From positions 1 through 26,765 of the forward strand of contig JANBTH010000207.1 of NCBI GenBank assembly GCA_027578815.1: a stretch of 26,765 nucleotides of DNA, given 5' to 3'. Below, piece by piece: positions 16,294-26,395 of this stretch. The position numbers were made by a program, and so were the translations under genes. Origin of the DNA: Coemansia sp. RSA 1804. Taxonomy: Eukaryota > Kickxellomycota > Kickxellomycetes > Kickxellales > Kickxellaceae. The notes beneath the pieces were generated by a model that was given only the letters and a program-made list of their open reading frames with translations, did not search any database and had not been told where the DNA came from. How positions within the stretch are numbered: the first letter of the stretch is position 1; each line of letters begins with the position of its first letter.

Positions 16294-17391
16294 TTAGAGG
16301 AGCGCGGCTGACGCGGAAAGTGCAGCTGCAGCAGAAGCAAAGACCAGAAGAGCGCGTGTCGAGAAGGAGGAGGCGCCAGAGCGGACGGTCGACTCGTCGT
16401 CGCCATCGCTGGCGCGCTGCGAGTCCTCCTGATCCAGACCATCGCCGTCCGAGGAGGACTCGACGCCAGTAGAGTTGGTGACGGAGATGGCGCTGGCATC
16501 GAGGCTGGCCGATTTGGCAATCCACGCGATGTACGGCGCAATGCGCGTGTAGTAGCCCGAGCTGCCGGCCTGCGCACACAGCCCCGACGGATTCGACGCC
16601 GACGACGTGCCGTAGCTGGTGAGGCCGAGCAGCGCTGTTCTGCTGCTTCCGTGGTCGACGGGCGTGACGAGTGGCCCGCCGCTGTCGCCGTTGCAGGTGT
16701 CCTTGCCGGCGGTTCCGTCGGTGCAGATCAGATACGCGTGGCTGAAATCGTTGGTGTTGGCTGCGCACAGCGCGTCGCTGCCGACGGTCAGGTTGACCGC
16801 CATCAGCTGCGTTGGCATCGAGTTTGTGTTGTACGGATTGGTCATGCCAAACCCGGCAGCACGGATCGGCGTATCGGTGTCGTAGTCGCCCGAGTACACA
16901 AGAATAGGCTGCGCGTCCTCCGAGCTGGCCACGCTCTCCTCCAGCACAAGCACTGCGATATCGCCCTTCAGCTCAGTCATATCAAAGTCTGGGTGCACCA
17001 CAAGCTTGCTCACGCTGTAGCTGTTGCTGTCGCTTGCCGACGTGTCGTATGTGGAGATTGCATCGTGCCCCAGCGTCACCCGGAAATCCGACGCATTGAA
17101 CATAACCGTGTCCGTGGCATACGCGCAATGCGCTGCCGTCAGCACCACGTTTGACGCAACCAGACTGCCCGTGCACATCTGCGAATTGTACTGCGCGCTG
17201 CCGATTTCTACAAGCACCGTCGATGTGAACTCGTTGGCCCCCGCTGCCTCCCCGCCTATTACGCGCGCAATGTTGCCGATCGTAGTACCTCCTCTTTTCG
17301 CAAGCTGTCCTGCTGCGCTGCTTGCTGCGCATGTGCACGCCAGCGCTGCGAGAAGTGAGAGCCGGCCGCCAGTAATGCTTGGAAAATGCAT
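16294..17391 (-). CDS. Trypsin-like serine protease with probable GPI-anchor signal
   Basis: The 365-residue protein has an N-terminal signal peptide (about residues 1-25, hydrophobic core LSLLAALACTCAAS), a short propeptide, and an activation site AR followed by VIGGEAAG. The triad is complete: His88 (LTAAHC), Asp144 (GDIAVL) and Ser237 (NGDSGGP). Asp231, six residues before the serine, corresponds to Asp189 and predicts cleavage after Lys or Arg. This is the classic trypsin pocket, unlike the other two S1 genes of the window. The catalytic domain ends near residue 290. A Ser/Asp/Glu-rich linker follows, then small residues (SGASS) and a terminal hydrophobic stretch (about 17 residues, LLVFASAAAALSASAALL), which is the layout of a GPI-attachment signal. 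It would thus be a cell-surface trypsin. The upstream region has a TATA-like TTTTAA near 17431. Confidence 0.93.
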   Translation of the reverse strand: MHFPSITGGRLSLLAALACTCAASSAAGQLAKRGGTTIGNIARVIGGEAAGANEFTSTVLVEIGSAQYNSQMCTGSLVASNVVLTAAHCAYATDTVMFNASDFRVTLGHDAISTYDTSASDSNSYSVSKLVVHPDFDMTELKGDIAVLVLEESVASSEDAQPILVYSGDYDTDTPIRAAGFGMTNPYNTNSMPTQLMAVNLTVGSDALCAANTNDFSHAYLICTDGTAGKDTCNGDSGGPLVTPVDHGSSRTALLGLTSYGTSSASNPSGLCAQAGSSGYYTRIAPYIAWIAKSASLDASAISVTNSTGVESSSDGDGLDQEDSQRASDGDDESTVRSGASSFSTRALLVFASAAAALSASAALL

Positions 17392-18359
17392 TCTCCAGGC
17401 TTCTTGATGTCCTTTTGTTCGTGCGATAGCCTTAAAAGGGGGAGCGTAAGATGTTGGCGTAAGGGATGCGGGATGGAAGAGAGGAAAGAAGAGTATGCTA
17501 CTTGTAAGATTAAAGCAAAATGCGCAGGACAGAAAACAAGGCCAGGAAACAGATAGTGTGCTGCAGAATGTCAGTGCAAAAAAATATATGATTTAGGAAA
17601 AGAAGGAGGAGAACGGCTTTGCCATTGCTCTGGCGGTAGAAACTGTTTCCTCATGTCTGCCGGAGATGCGAGAGGCGCTGAGCTAAACCGAGGGCGGACC
17701 GAAATAACCCAATTCAATTCAGCCCAACCCACACGTCGTTACACAACAAAGCTCAAAAAGCCATTTTGTTCCAAACACTGTCAGTCTGCTTGTGCTTTTC
17801 TTTTTTGCCAAGACTATGTAGAAAGGAAATGCGGATACCATTGGGCAATGAATGGCGAGAAGGCAAACACAACAATAGCATAGTCTTTCTTCATAAAGGA
17901 ACATTTGTGGAGAAAGAGGATCGGTTATTGCAGGACACATCCCCGAAGGTTCTATCGATTGGCTGCCTGCCTGCCTCAATTCGCTTGGGAAGGACCGAAT
18001 GGACAAATCAAATCCACAGCCTCCTTGTATTTCTATCTTTCTAACCGCCTTTCTATCCTTTGCGCATTGTGCGCGGTTGATCGATCGACTGCGATTGTAG
18101 TTGCTTTCTGAACATGCACAATGATACCTTTGCAGTTAATTAGAATGCAGAAGCAACAAAAGCATTGGCCAATTTCCGGTCGGTGGTCGGGTAAAAAAAC
18201 AAAGAAAACATTAATTAACATTTGACAACAAAAAAGACTATATTATATAGCAGCTATCCAGAACAATGGACAAGCAGTGCGTGTGGGATAGCTTTCAAGG
18301 CTAGTATTCCATCGGAGCAAGCGCATATTTGTGCGCATTCATGTAGACGTTAACCCCAT
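17392..18359. other. Intergenic, promoter side of the surface trypsin
   Basis: This 968-bp spacer holds the 5' flank of the trypsin gene (-) and the 3' flank of the flippase gene (-). A run reading CCCCCTTTTAAGG on the minus strand near 17430-17442 combines a CCCCT stress-type (STRE) core with a TATA-like TTTTAA. A minus-strand CCAAT lies at 17958-17962, and a palindrome ATTGGCCAAT at 18164-18173. No gene was recognised. Confidence 0.5.
18164..18173. promoter_or_regulatory. ATTGGCCAAT palindrome (two overlapping CCAAT cores)
   Basis: This perfect 10-base palindrome carries a CCAAT core on each strand, so it could bind an Hap/NF-Y-type complex in either direction. It lies about 780 bases upstream of the trypsin start and 190 bases beyond the flippase stop. 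Function is unproven. Confidence 0.2.
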
Positions 18360-21300
18360 TCAGTGCTGCCTTCTCTCGATGCGCCGCTGGCTTCTCCTGT
18401 CGCTTCTGCCTTCCTGGCCCTGGTGCGCAAACGCATACCCAGTGTACGGCTCAACTGTGCCGTTATCCAAAAAGTACACTGACGAGCGTGCGCTGGCATA
18501 CGAATCGTAACGCGACAGCGGCGCCATCTGGTACACCGCATTGCCATCATCCTGCAGCGCCACATCCTCGCTCATCACCCGCGATGTCTCGCCACTAGGC
18601 CCATACATCCCGGGCGCCGCATGCCGATGCTGCTGCTGGTGCTGCTGGTGCACAGACATGCGCTTGAGGATGTTGGTGCCTCCGCCCTGTGCGGGCCTTG
18701 AATTCGTGTTCATATGCGACAGACTGTGCAGGTACTCGACAAGCGCTGCGTCTTTTCTTGGGTGGTAGATTCCCTGGTACATCTCCGGCCCATTCAATGC
18801 ATCCGCATTGCTGCCAGCCCCACCATGCTGCTTGCTGGTACGTTCCCGAGTGCTGGAGGACCCAGACGCATATGGCCCAATGTCATTCAGTGGAATTGCG
18901 CCCTCCATGTTGTGCCCAATATTGCCACCGCCGACGCCTCCATGCAGTGCTGGGTGTCGTCCCCAAAGCTGCGGCATCGACGGCTTTTGCACAGGAATCG
19001 CGCCAAACGGAACCTCTTTGTGTGCGTTTGCCGTTGCCACTGCTGCATAGTTTGATCCGCCCGTGTAAGTTGGCCGGGCCCAGCTCTGGAACATCTTGCT
19101 CTTGCCCTTGCGGAACCCATGCACAATCTCTCGCACAACATCAGTATCCGTTGGATGCCATGCCGACCGCACAAACTTTACAAAGTAGTGAGGGAACAGG
19201 CACAGAACCGTCGTGAGCACAAGCAAGAACCAAAAGTTTACCTGTGTGAAAACACGGCTCCCTGCTCCGGCTGAAAACTCCGTGTTGTAGATAACGCCGT
19301 ATATGAAGAACACGCCGAGAAGCAAGCCAATTCCAATTAGCTGTGCAACAGGCATCAGCCATGTCCACGACTTTGTATTTAATCCCATGTACAGGTTCGT
19401 TACCAGGATGACGCAGAACGCTCCAACAGTACCAACATCGTCCTTGCTGGCACTATCCAGTCCGTTGCTCCGTGCTGCTGCGCTAAAGTAGTACGTGTAT
19501 ATCACCAAGAACACAATTGCCGCCGCCTGATAAAGCCCATCGGCAATGTACATCCAGAACCGCGCCATAGAGTACTCCAGCTTGTAGATGCCGCGTTTGT
19601 ACAGCTGCGGAACAACCGCTCCAACAACCGCCGGCAGATCCTGGTCAAACACACCAAGAACTCCCGGAGGCAGCGACGTAAACAGCATGTTGTACAGCGA
19701 GATAATCGTATAGTCAAACATGTTTGACACCGACCACTGGCAGAATATCTGGAACCAGAACAGCGAAACCGTGAACACAATGTTCTTGTAAAAGAAATTG
19801 AGAATCATCGACGTTGTCCGCAAATACGACCACCGTCCGTGAACCAGGAGCAGCTTTTGCAGAAACCGGAACTGCGCAATGGCATAGTCGCTTGCCATGA
19901 CCGCCTGCAATCCTTCTTCGCCGCTGATGCCAATGCCAATATCGGCTTCCTGGATCATGCTGACATCGTTGGCCCCATCGCCAATAGACAAACACAACGT
20001 CCCAAGCCCGTCCTTGACTAACCGCACAACAAGCGCCTTTTGCAGCGGCGAAACGCGGCAACAAAGAACAGACTGGCAGCGCACAGCCAGCTCAAGCAGC
20101 AGCGGCGCAAGTTCGGGCTCCAGCGCATACTTTAAGGACTCACCATCGATGACAAGGCCTAGCGGCGCATCGTGTTTGACCGCAAGCCCTCGGCGCTCAA
20201 CAGGTATGTTGCGTGTCCGCACATCGTCCCAAATGCCCTTTATTCCGCGACGATGGTTCTTGTTCTGCGCTATTTCACGCGCATGCTCAAACGCAGGGTT
20301 CTTGCCATTCGTCTTTGATGATCTTCCACCAAGCAGCAGCAGTCGCCGCCACGAGCCAGGGCTTTTACGCGCAATCCCAGACATTGGTCCTCCGCCACCA
20401 CCGATATACGACAAGTCTCCATGTGTATCACCGAACTCACGCAAAGCACGCTCTAGCTGCATTCGTGTTGCATCCTTATCGTTGGCTTTGACAACAATCA
20501 GCTGCATGTCGTTGTTAAGCAGGTTGCAGCTGTACCCAATGTTAATTGCTGTCTCGGTTTTGTCACCTGTCAGCACCCACAGCTTTATGCCAGCAAGTGA
20601 AAGCTGCGCAATTGTCTCAGGCACACCGTCCTGCAACTTGTCCTCAATGGCTGTGCCGCCAGTAAGCTGCAGATTGCACTCTATCCGCTCGCACACTTCC
20701 TCAACCATAGCCTCGCGATCGCCAAGACTGGACATTGCTACATCGTAGTCACGCTTCCAAGAAGTAAATTCCTCCTCGTCAAGAAGGCGGTACCCAAGAC
20801 ACAGCGTGCGCAACCCGTGATTGGCAAACAGTTCGAGATCGTCAAGCGTTAGCTGACGCAGCCGCTCCTGGTTCTGCCGGATGCGCTCCATGATGATCGA
20901 GTCCGCACCCTTGCAAAGAAGCATAACGCGCCCATCCTCGCGACGCACAATAACAGACATGCGCTTACGTGAGCTGGTAAACTCTAGTGTGGCCAGGAGC
21001 TGGAAGGACTGTTCATGGCCCAAAAAGTTGCAAAAGACTCGGTCCTTTTCGCGGCGTAGAAAGGTAAAGCCCACATCGCGAGCAGTGGACACAAGTGCCG
21101 CTTCATCCGGCGACTCAGCCTTGTACTCGATATAGTGAGGACGCGTTGGATCCGGCACATCGGCTATGACAGTATGACACAGCGCAAGGATGGTGAAAAA
21201 TTCAATCACTGCACGAGACTGAGTGTTATCCGCTTGCAAGTCGTCGTAGATGGACGTGTCAAGGAACGTGGATGTCTCGCTCTGGCGGTAAGGATTGGAA

Positions 21301-22958
21301 AAGAACTGTCCGATTTTCTGGTCCATAGCACTACGCAGTTCGCTTGCCTTTTCGGTTTCTTCGTCAGCAACAATCTCTCCATACACGTGGCCGCGAATCG
21401 TGCACTGGCGAAAGACCATCACGTTCTGAGTAAGCGTGCCGGTCTTGTCGCTGAATATGTATTCGACCTGGCCAAGATCATCAGATAGATTCCACGCCTT
21501 TGGCGTGCATCTACGATCTACGGGTGCGTAGTACATGTCAATGTCCTGGTTGATAAAGTACGCTTGGAATGACCTCACAAACTCAATGGTTACATACAGC
21601 GAAATTGGAACTACCGTTTGGTAGAGAATCAGCGAGGTCCAAAAGGTCAGAAAGCCATAGAGAGGCGCAGATGTCTTTGCTTTCGAGGTCTCAAACTTCT
21701 TGATAAAGACAGCAGAGAACGATCCGGACTCGCCATAATAGATTCCTCCCAGAATGGCAGTGAGCAGACAGAGAATAAAAAGCAAGCAGAACTGAGTGAC
21801 AACCTGGTAGTTCATCATCCGCTCGATCTGGCTGCGTTTTGACGGGGTTTCGCCCGAATTCATCATAATCTTTGTCTCGTCTCCAGTAAACACAATAACA
21901 CCAACTGCCCATTTTGTGTTACGCACCACGCTGCCTCGCAGAAGCAGGTTTTCAACACTGAGTGGGTCTGCAGCCGCCTGTCCATTCTTGTCCAATGTGT
22001 CCATTTGTGGCATCGCCATGTCGGATAGGATTCGGAGTGAGCCCTTGAACGAGTACAGCTGCGTGTTGGGAGGCTCGGCATCAATGCTACATCTGAATGC
22101 AGCGAACTGTGCAGGCGAGCGTAGGTCGGTTGTCTTGTGCAGAGCATGCTTCGTTTTGAGGTTTGTTTCGCCATCAAGATTTTTGGTCTCAACAAAACAA
22201 CCGCCGTCTTCGTCGCTCGAGTTGAGCAAAAGCACGTCAGCAGGAACAGGATCACCGTCACGAATCAAAAGAATATCGCCGACATGCAGGTGCCTCCATT
22301 CTGTCTTAAGCCAGTTACCGCCACCGTTGGCATCAATGTCGAGGCCCATCGTGCGGTTGTCAAAGTTGCTGGGGTGAGTAGTATCTGCGGAGCCTGAGTG
22401 CACAGCACCGCCAACACTGCCTTCAGCCCCAGAGTCGCCCCATACAAGACGCATGGGCCCGCGCGGACGGAAAAAGTGCGCAGGGGGTTTGTTTGTGTTA
22501 ACCCAGCCATTGCCAAGTACTGTTGCCGGTGCTCTGTTTGCTTCTCTGTCACTAGCGCTACGTTTTGAGTCCTCATACCCGTCCTTTGCCATGGTCAATG
22601 CAATAATAGTAAACAGAGCGAGGGCGCTGAGGCCGGGCATTCCAGTGGCGACTGCAGGAATGAACTGCAGAATCAGCAGAAACAGAAAGTACACATTTGC
22701 GGCGCGACGGAACTGCTCAAATAGATTCTTCGGGACAAACGACAACACAGTGTATTTGGCTGTCCGGATCTGGTTGGCGGGGTACTGTGGCGGACGGCCA
22801 CGTGAATCAAACTCTGATGCTGGCAGGGAAAGATTGACGTATATGGTGCGCTCTTCGCCAGGCCCGTCCGCGTCTTTAGAGCCAGCTCTTCGGCGTAACG
22901 AGAATATGCGAGACAGCCAGGAACGCTTCTGGGGTCGCCGCCCTGGTGCAGTGGTCAT
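18360..22958 (-). CDS. DNF1: P4-type ATPase phospholipid flippase, Dnf1/Dnf2-like
   Basis: This 1532-residue single-exon protein moves phospholipids to the cytosolic leaflet. Diagnostic parts in order: the P4 N-terminus (RTAKYTVLSFVPKNLFEQF), actuator motif DGET (about 261), TM4 motif PISLY (about 449), phosphorylation motif DKTGTLTQN with Asp504, hinge TGDKTETA, and GDGANDVSM (about 993). Ten-helix P4 topology is expected. The wording around the P-site (TLTQNVM) and in the TM5 approach (SDYAIAQFRFL, FTSLP) fits the Dnf1/2 branch rather than Drs2. This predicts plasma-membrane/endosomal location and a Cdc50/Lem3-type partner, not seen in the window. An insert of about 60 residues rich in Gly/Ser precedes the actuator domain. 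The cytosolic tail (about 1270-1532) is Gly/His/Gln-rich and contains GYAFA at 1507-1511, resembling the GFAFS autoinhibitory motif of fungal P4 tails. Confidence 0.95.
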   Translation of the reverse strand: MTTAPGRRPQKRSWLSRIFSLRRRAGSKDADGPGEERTIYVNLSLPASEFDSRGRPPQYPANQIRTAKYTVLSFVPKNLFEQFRRAANVYFLFLLILQFIPAVATGMPGLSALALFTIIALTMAKDGYEDSKRSASDREANRAPATVLGNGWVNTNKPPAHFFRPRGPMRLVWGDSGAEGSVGGAVHSGSADTTHPSNFDNRTMGLDIDANGGGNWLKTEWRHLHVGDILLIRDGDPVPADVLLLNSSDEDGGCFVETKNLDGETNLKTKHALHKTTDLRSPAQFAAFRCSIDAEPPNTQLYSFKGSLRILSDMAMPQMDTLDKNGQAAADPLSVENLLLRGSVVRNTKWAVGVIVFTGDETKIMMNSGETPSKRSQIERMMNYQVVTQFCLLFILCLLTAILGGIYYGESGSFSAVFIKKFETSKAKTSAPLYGFLTFWTSLILYQTVVPISLYVTIEFVRSFQAYFINQDIDMYYAPVDRRCTPKAWNLSDDLGQVEYIFSDKTGTLTQNVMVFRQCTIRGHVYGEIVADEETEKASELRSAMDQKIGQFFSNPYRQSETSTFLDTSIYDDLQADNTQSRAVIEFFTILALCHTVIADVPDPTRPHYIEYKAESPDEAALVSTARDVGFTFLRREKDRVFCNFLGHEQSFQLLATLEFTSSRKRMSVIVRREDGRVMLLCKGADSIIMERIRQNQERLRQLTLDDLELFANHGLRTLCLGYRLLDEEEFTSWKRDYDVAMSSLGDREAMVEEVCERIECNLQLTGGTAIEDKLQDGVPETIAQLSLAGIKLWVLTGDKTETAINIGYSCNLLNNDMQLIVVKANDKDATRMQLERALREFGDTHGDLSYIGGGGGPMSGIARKSPGSWRRLLLLGGRSSKTNGKNPAFEHAREIAQNKNHRRGIKGIWDDVRTRNIPVERRGLAVKHDAPLGLVIDGESLKYALEPELAPLLLELAVRCQSVLCCRVSPLQKALVVRLVKDGLGTLCLSIGDGANDVSMIQEADIGIGISGEEGLQAVMASDYAIAQFRFLQKLLLVHGRWSYLRTTSMILNFFYKNIVFTVSLFWFQIFCQWSVSNMFDYTIISLYNMLFTSLPPGVLGVFDQDLPAVVGAVVPQLYKRGIYKLEYSMARFWMYIADGLYQAAAIVFLVIYTYYFSAAARSNGLDSASKDDVGTVGAFCVILVTNLYMGLNTKSWTWLMPVAQLIGIGLLLGVFFIYGVIYNTEFSAGAGSRVFTQVNFWFLLVLTTVLCLFPHYFVKFVRSAWHPTDTDVVREIVHGFRKGKSKMFQSWARPTYTGGSNYAAVATANAHKEVPFGAIPVQKPSMPQLWGRHPALHGGVGGGNIGHNMEGAIPLNDIGPYASGSSSTRERTSKQHGGAGSNADALNGPEMYQGIYHPRKDAALVEYLHSLSHMNTNSRPAQGGGTNILKRMSVHQQHQQQHRHAAPGMYGPSGETSRVMSEDVALQDDGNAVYQMAPLSRYDSYASARSSVYFLDNGTVEPYTGYAFAHQGQEGRSDRRSQRRIERRQH

Positions 22959-24538
22959 TTACGTCGTGTGGTAGGGCGCTTATTAGCTATTGAGTCGGAA
23001 TATGAACAAAACAAAACAAGACAAGAGGGAAATGCAGAGTAATGAGAGGGAAAAAAGAAGAGTATTTTTAGAACGAGTAGAAATATAGCGAATGATTGAG
23101 TTTTTATGATTGAATAGAAAAGGAGTGAGAAGGAGAGGGGGGAGAGGTACACAATGGTAATGGCAACAGGAAAAAAAGAAGGCACAATCAGGAACCAGAA
23201 ACAAAGCAGGTCCCAGCGAACAAGAGAAGGATGGTGTTCGTTTGGTTTAGGCAGACCAACCCCACCACTCATAAAGGCTTTGTGGGAAAAGTGCTGGAAT
23301 ATAGGGGGTGCTCAAATAGGCCGGTGGGTGCAGCAGGCGCGTTTTGTGAATGCGCCTTGCTTGGGAAGAAATAAGAAAGATGGCTGCTGAATGCTAGGAA
23401 AAGTAAGGAGGAAAGGCACAGGATGTGTAGCGCATGAACATACAAATTACTGAACCGCAAAAGGTACGTGCAAGGAATCGGAATGGTAATAAAGAGAGGT
23501 AGGCTCTTTGTCTATCTCGCAAAACAGCGGAGCAAAGAAGGAAATATAACAGGACACGAAAAGAACGGTGCTTTGCAGCTAACAGCAGAACGCCGGGTCA
23601 GACAGGGGGCGGAATGGAGAGTGGCTCGTTTGGCAAGCGAAAGAAGAGGATGCTGTTGCGGTTATTGTTGCTATTGTTTCTATTGGGAATGGAGAAAGAA
23701 AAGAGATATTGTTGACGGGTTAAACGGGATCACAGAACGTACCAGCTAGACAATGGCTGAGAAAGGCCAAAACGCAGTAGCAGTATATCCACAGACAGGA
23801 GAGAGAAAAGAAAATAAACAATGTCAATAGAATGAAAATAGAAATAGGAATAAACAACGGAATAGAGAGCAAGACAAGCATACGAGAAGAGAGAAAGAAG
23901 ACGGAGATGAGGAAACATCAGAGCCAAAATGCTGAGCAAAGCAAGCAACATTTGGCTTCCCCCCCCCCAAAAAAACAAAGGCAGCGCTGGGGATGACTTA
24001 AACACACAGAACAAGCAGCAGTCTTTTTTTACTCATGCATGTTTCCACGAGGCTCAAGGTCTTGGCGCTAGGCGTCGTGCATCTTTCATTGCTGCATCCG
24101 CCGGTGTTGTACTCCCAGACGCTTGGTTTGGATCCGCCAATAACAAACAGCAAGCAACAAGCAACAAGCAACAGAAATAACAATCCTCCGAGTGAGAGAG
24201 CGGGCTGGGCTAAAAGCGCTGGCCGACTCCTGCAAAGAAATTGATTAATCGCTGTGCGGCTCTATGAGAGAGAATGAGACCAACAGGGAGCAGAGAACTT
24301 CAACTTTTCTAGCCAGCCAGCCGGCCAATGGCGGTGATTTTGGATGCATTCAAAGAAAAGTGGTTGTGAAATAGGAAATAAAATCACAGAACAACAAAGC
24401 CGAATCTACGCCGCCGTCTCCAAAGAACTTTCCCAAGAACTTTCTACGTCGAATCAAGCGGTAAAAGTAGAAGCAAACGCCAAAATAGAAATGAAAAGCC
24501 CCTGACGCAGCTGCTGCTTCACTCGCTCGCCCACTCAC
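22959..24538. other. Intergenic, 5' flank of the flippase gene
   Basis: This 1.6 kb spacer is between the same-strand flippase (start 22958) and PRMT5 (stop 24539) genes. On the plus strand it is strongly purine-rich for about 1 kb, that is pyrimidine-rich on the flippase coding strand, as expected of a long fungal leader or promoter. It includes a C10A7 run at 23959-23975, three tandem CAAGCAA heptamers at 24151-24171, and CCAAT cores at 24137-24141 and 24325-24329. Open frames of up to about 105 codons show no domain. Confidence 0.5.
24151..24171. repeat. Three tandem CAAGCAA heptamers
   Basis: Three perfect 7-base units lie in tandem in the flippase/PRMT5 spacer. They are short and probably a slippage product; no function is evident. 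Confidence 0.7.
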
Positions 24539-26395
24539 TCACTTGTCGATCCGGTATTCGCGGGCGCCAAAGTTGTGGATGGATGAGACGTCGCCGCCCT
24601 CAACGCTCACGGCCCACTCGTACCAGACCTTTGAGTTAGAAGAGCGCCGCCACAGATGCACAGCCAGTGAATCGCCAGCGCGCACGGAAATGGGGCGCGC
24701 AAGCGGAAAGTACATTGGAAACCACGAGTGCATGGCTGGCGTATGTGTTGTCGGACAGATGCTGAGGTCAACACCCGGATACAGCTCGGCATCAAAGTAT
24801 CCAGCCAGACCGTGCACCAGCGATGACGCACGGATGTCAAAGACCCTACACGCAGACCGCCGGCCGTTTTCTGCAGGGCTGGCTGGCCGATCGGGCTGCT
24901 TCTGGATAATGGCGGAGTGCTCAAAGGACCACAGCGGCTGCGCATCGGCAAGCACGTTAGCAGCGTGGATATTGACGACAAAGGGCGTTTCGCTGGTTTT
25001 GGAGCTGCGGGCGCGATTAAACAGAACGGTGGAGGACATGGGTGCCGCATACGCCGTGTATTTGCGCGGAATGCACACGCCATCGGGTGCCAGTAGCAGC
25101 GGTATCGCAGCATCGAGACACTCGGGCGAAAGCTCGTTGTCGCCCAGCGATCCAAGCAGCTCGCTGACAAGGATGTCTGCGCGCTCTGCCACCGCCGCAT
25201 TCCGCATGTCACCGTGCACTAGTTTAACTCGTCCTCCCCACAGCTCGGCGTTCTTGCGCTGCAGCTCAACCATGGCGCTTGGATTCTTCTCCACCGCGTA
25301 CACACTGACATCAGCATCGCAGCGTCGCGCCGCCTGAAGCGCCCGCGCAACCAGCGGCCCGCGCCCCGCTCCTGCCACCGTCAGCACCAGCCTTCGGCTG
25401 CTGTTTCTGTCTAACGCAGCGCGTATCGCGCGATATATTGCGTCCTCGTACGCCTCGTACTTGGCAGCATCCTGCTCAAACACCTCGTACGTCGCAGAGT
25501 CCAGATGGTCTGCCAGCGGCTGGAGCGGCGCCTGCAGCACATCATAATAATCGGCCGACGCTGCCTCTGCCGCATCCCGCTGCTTCTCGCGCTGTGCGGC
25601 CAGATGCCGCAAGTACCGGATATAATCGCTGACAGCTTCTGCTGACATTGCATCGTTGCCTCCGCAATCAACTACTAAAGCAACACCCATTTCCATCCAG
25701 CCAGCCACAGCTTCCTGGTGCATGCGCGCCAGCACCGGGTATCCAGCCTTGTTTTTGGTAAACATTGATGCTGGAAGCTGCACGATTTGGACCGGTTCTG
25801 CGCGCCATTGGCTCACATCGAGTACGTCATTAGGCGCCAGATCCAGCTCCAGCATCAGCTGTAGCCGCGAATCGTGGTTACATGCATGCCGCAAGACGTT
25901 CCACCGGCCCCATGCTTCTTCTGCACAACATCCTCCCCCGATACGCAACCGCGCAATTGCTGGTGCGCCGCCTGCGCTGGAAAAGTACTCCATTAGCGTG
26001 CGTGCATATTCAATATCCTTGCGCCCATCGCCCTCGTTGAGCGTGGATGCCACAACACCATGGAGCCCAATATGCGCTGCATACTCCATTGCCATACCAA
26101 CCACCCGCTCTGCTGTGCTATTGCTACCGTTGTCGCTGCCAGCCCAGTCCACATGTCCCATACTTCCGACGATGCAATACGCGCTTGCCGCCGACTTGAC
26201 AACAAGTTCCTCCACCGCAAAGTACCCTCGACTGACAGACTGCCGCAAGGTCTGCTGGTCGGTATGCGCTGCAACTATCGGCAGAACCGCAAAGTCCGCG
26301 CCTGCTTGAACCATATACTGTGACACGTATTCATCTGCGTCAGAAACGCCTGGCGCTGCTACCACGCCTATGCTTACTCTGTCGCGCGCTATCAT
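24539..26395 (-). CDS. PRMT5: Protein arginine N-methyltransferase 5 (PRMT5/Skb1/Hsl7)
   Basis: This 618-residue protein is close to the usual PRMT5 size (human about 637). The N-terminal half (to about 290) is the TIM-barrel region. The catalytic part begins with PLQPLADHLDSATYEVFEQD, which retains the Phe that directs symmetric dimethylation (human F327). The AdoMet site GAGRGP lies at about residues 342-347 and the acidic YAVEKNP follows. The double-E loop SELLGSLGDNELSPE (about 409-423) has both catalytic glutamates. The C-terminal beta-barrel ends with the diagnostic VWYEWAVS. The enzyme makes symmetric dimethylarginine on histones, Sm proteins and other targets. In fungi it also affects morphogenesis checkpoints through Wee1-type kinases. 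An insert of about 15 Ala/Glu/Arg-rich residues (about 260-280) precedes the catalytic domain. The single exon begins at an ATG preceded by an AT-rich flank. Confidence 0.96.
   Translation of the reverse strand: MIARDRVSIGVVAAPGVSDADEYVSQYMVQAGADFAVLPIVAAHTDQQTLRQSVSRGYFAVEELVVKSAASAYCIVGSMGHVDWAGSDNGSNSTAERVVGMAMEYAAHIGLHGVVASTLNEGDGRKDIEYARTLMEYFSSAGGAPAIARLRIGGGCCAEEAWGRWNVLRHACNHDSRLQLMLELDLAPNDVLDVSQWRAEPVQIVQLPASMFTKNKAGYPVLARMHQEAVAGWMEMGVALVVDCGGNDAMSAEAVSDYIRYLRHLAAQREKQRDAAEAASADYYDVLQAPLQPLADHLDSATYEVFEQDAAKYEAYEDAIYRAIRAALDRNSSRRLVLTVAGAGRGPLVARALQAARRCDADVSVYAVEKNPSAMVELQRKNAELWGGRVKLVHGDMRNAAVAERADILVSELLGSLGDNELSPECLDAAIPLLLAPDGVCIPRKYTAYAAPMSSTVLFNRARSSKTSETPFVVNIHAANVLADAQPLWSFEHSAIIQKQPDRPASPAENGRRSACRVFDIRASSLVHGLAGYFDAELYPGVDLSICPTTHTPAMHSWFPMYFPLARPISVRAGDSLAVHLWRRSSNSKVWYEWAVSVEGGDVSSIHNFGAREYRIDK

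Noticed and set aside
7813..17391. A biosynthetic or defence gene cluster
   Set aside because: No core biosynthetic enzyme, nuclease, NLR or other defence module is present; the genes are housekeeping or surface proteins without a shared pathway.
24607..25212. 201-codon open frame overlapping the PRMT5 gene
   Set aside because: It is a frame shadow of the PRMT5 catalytic domain, whose motifs are unambiguous in the other frame.
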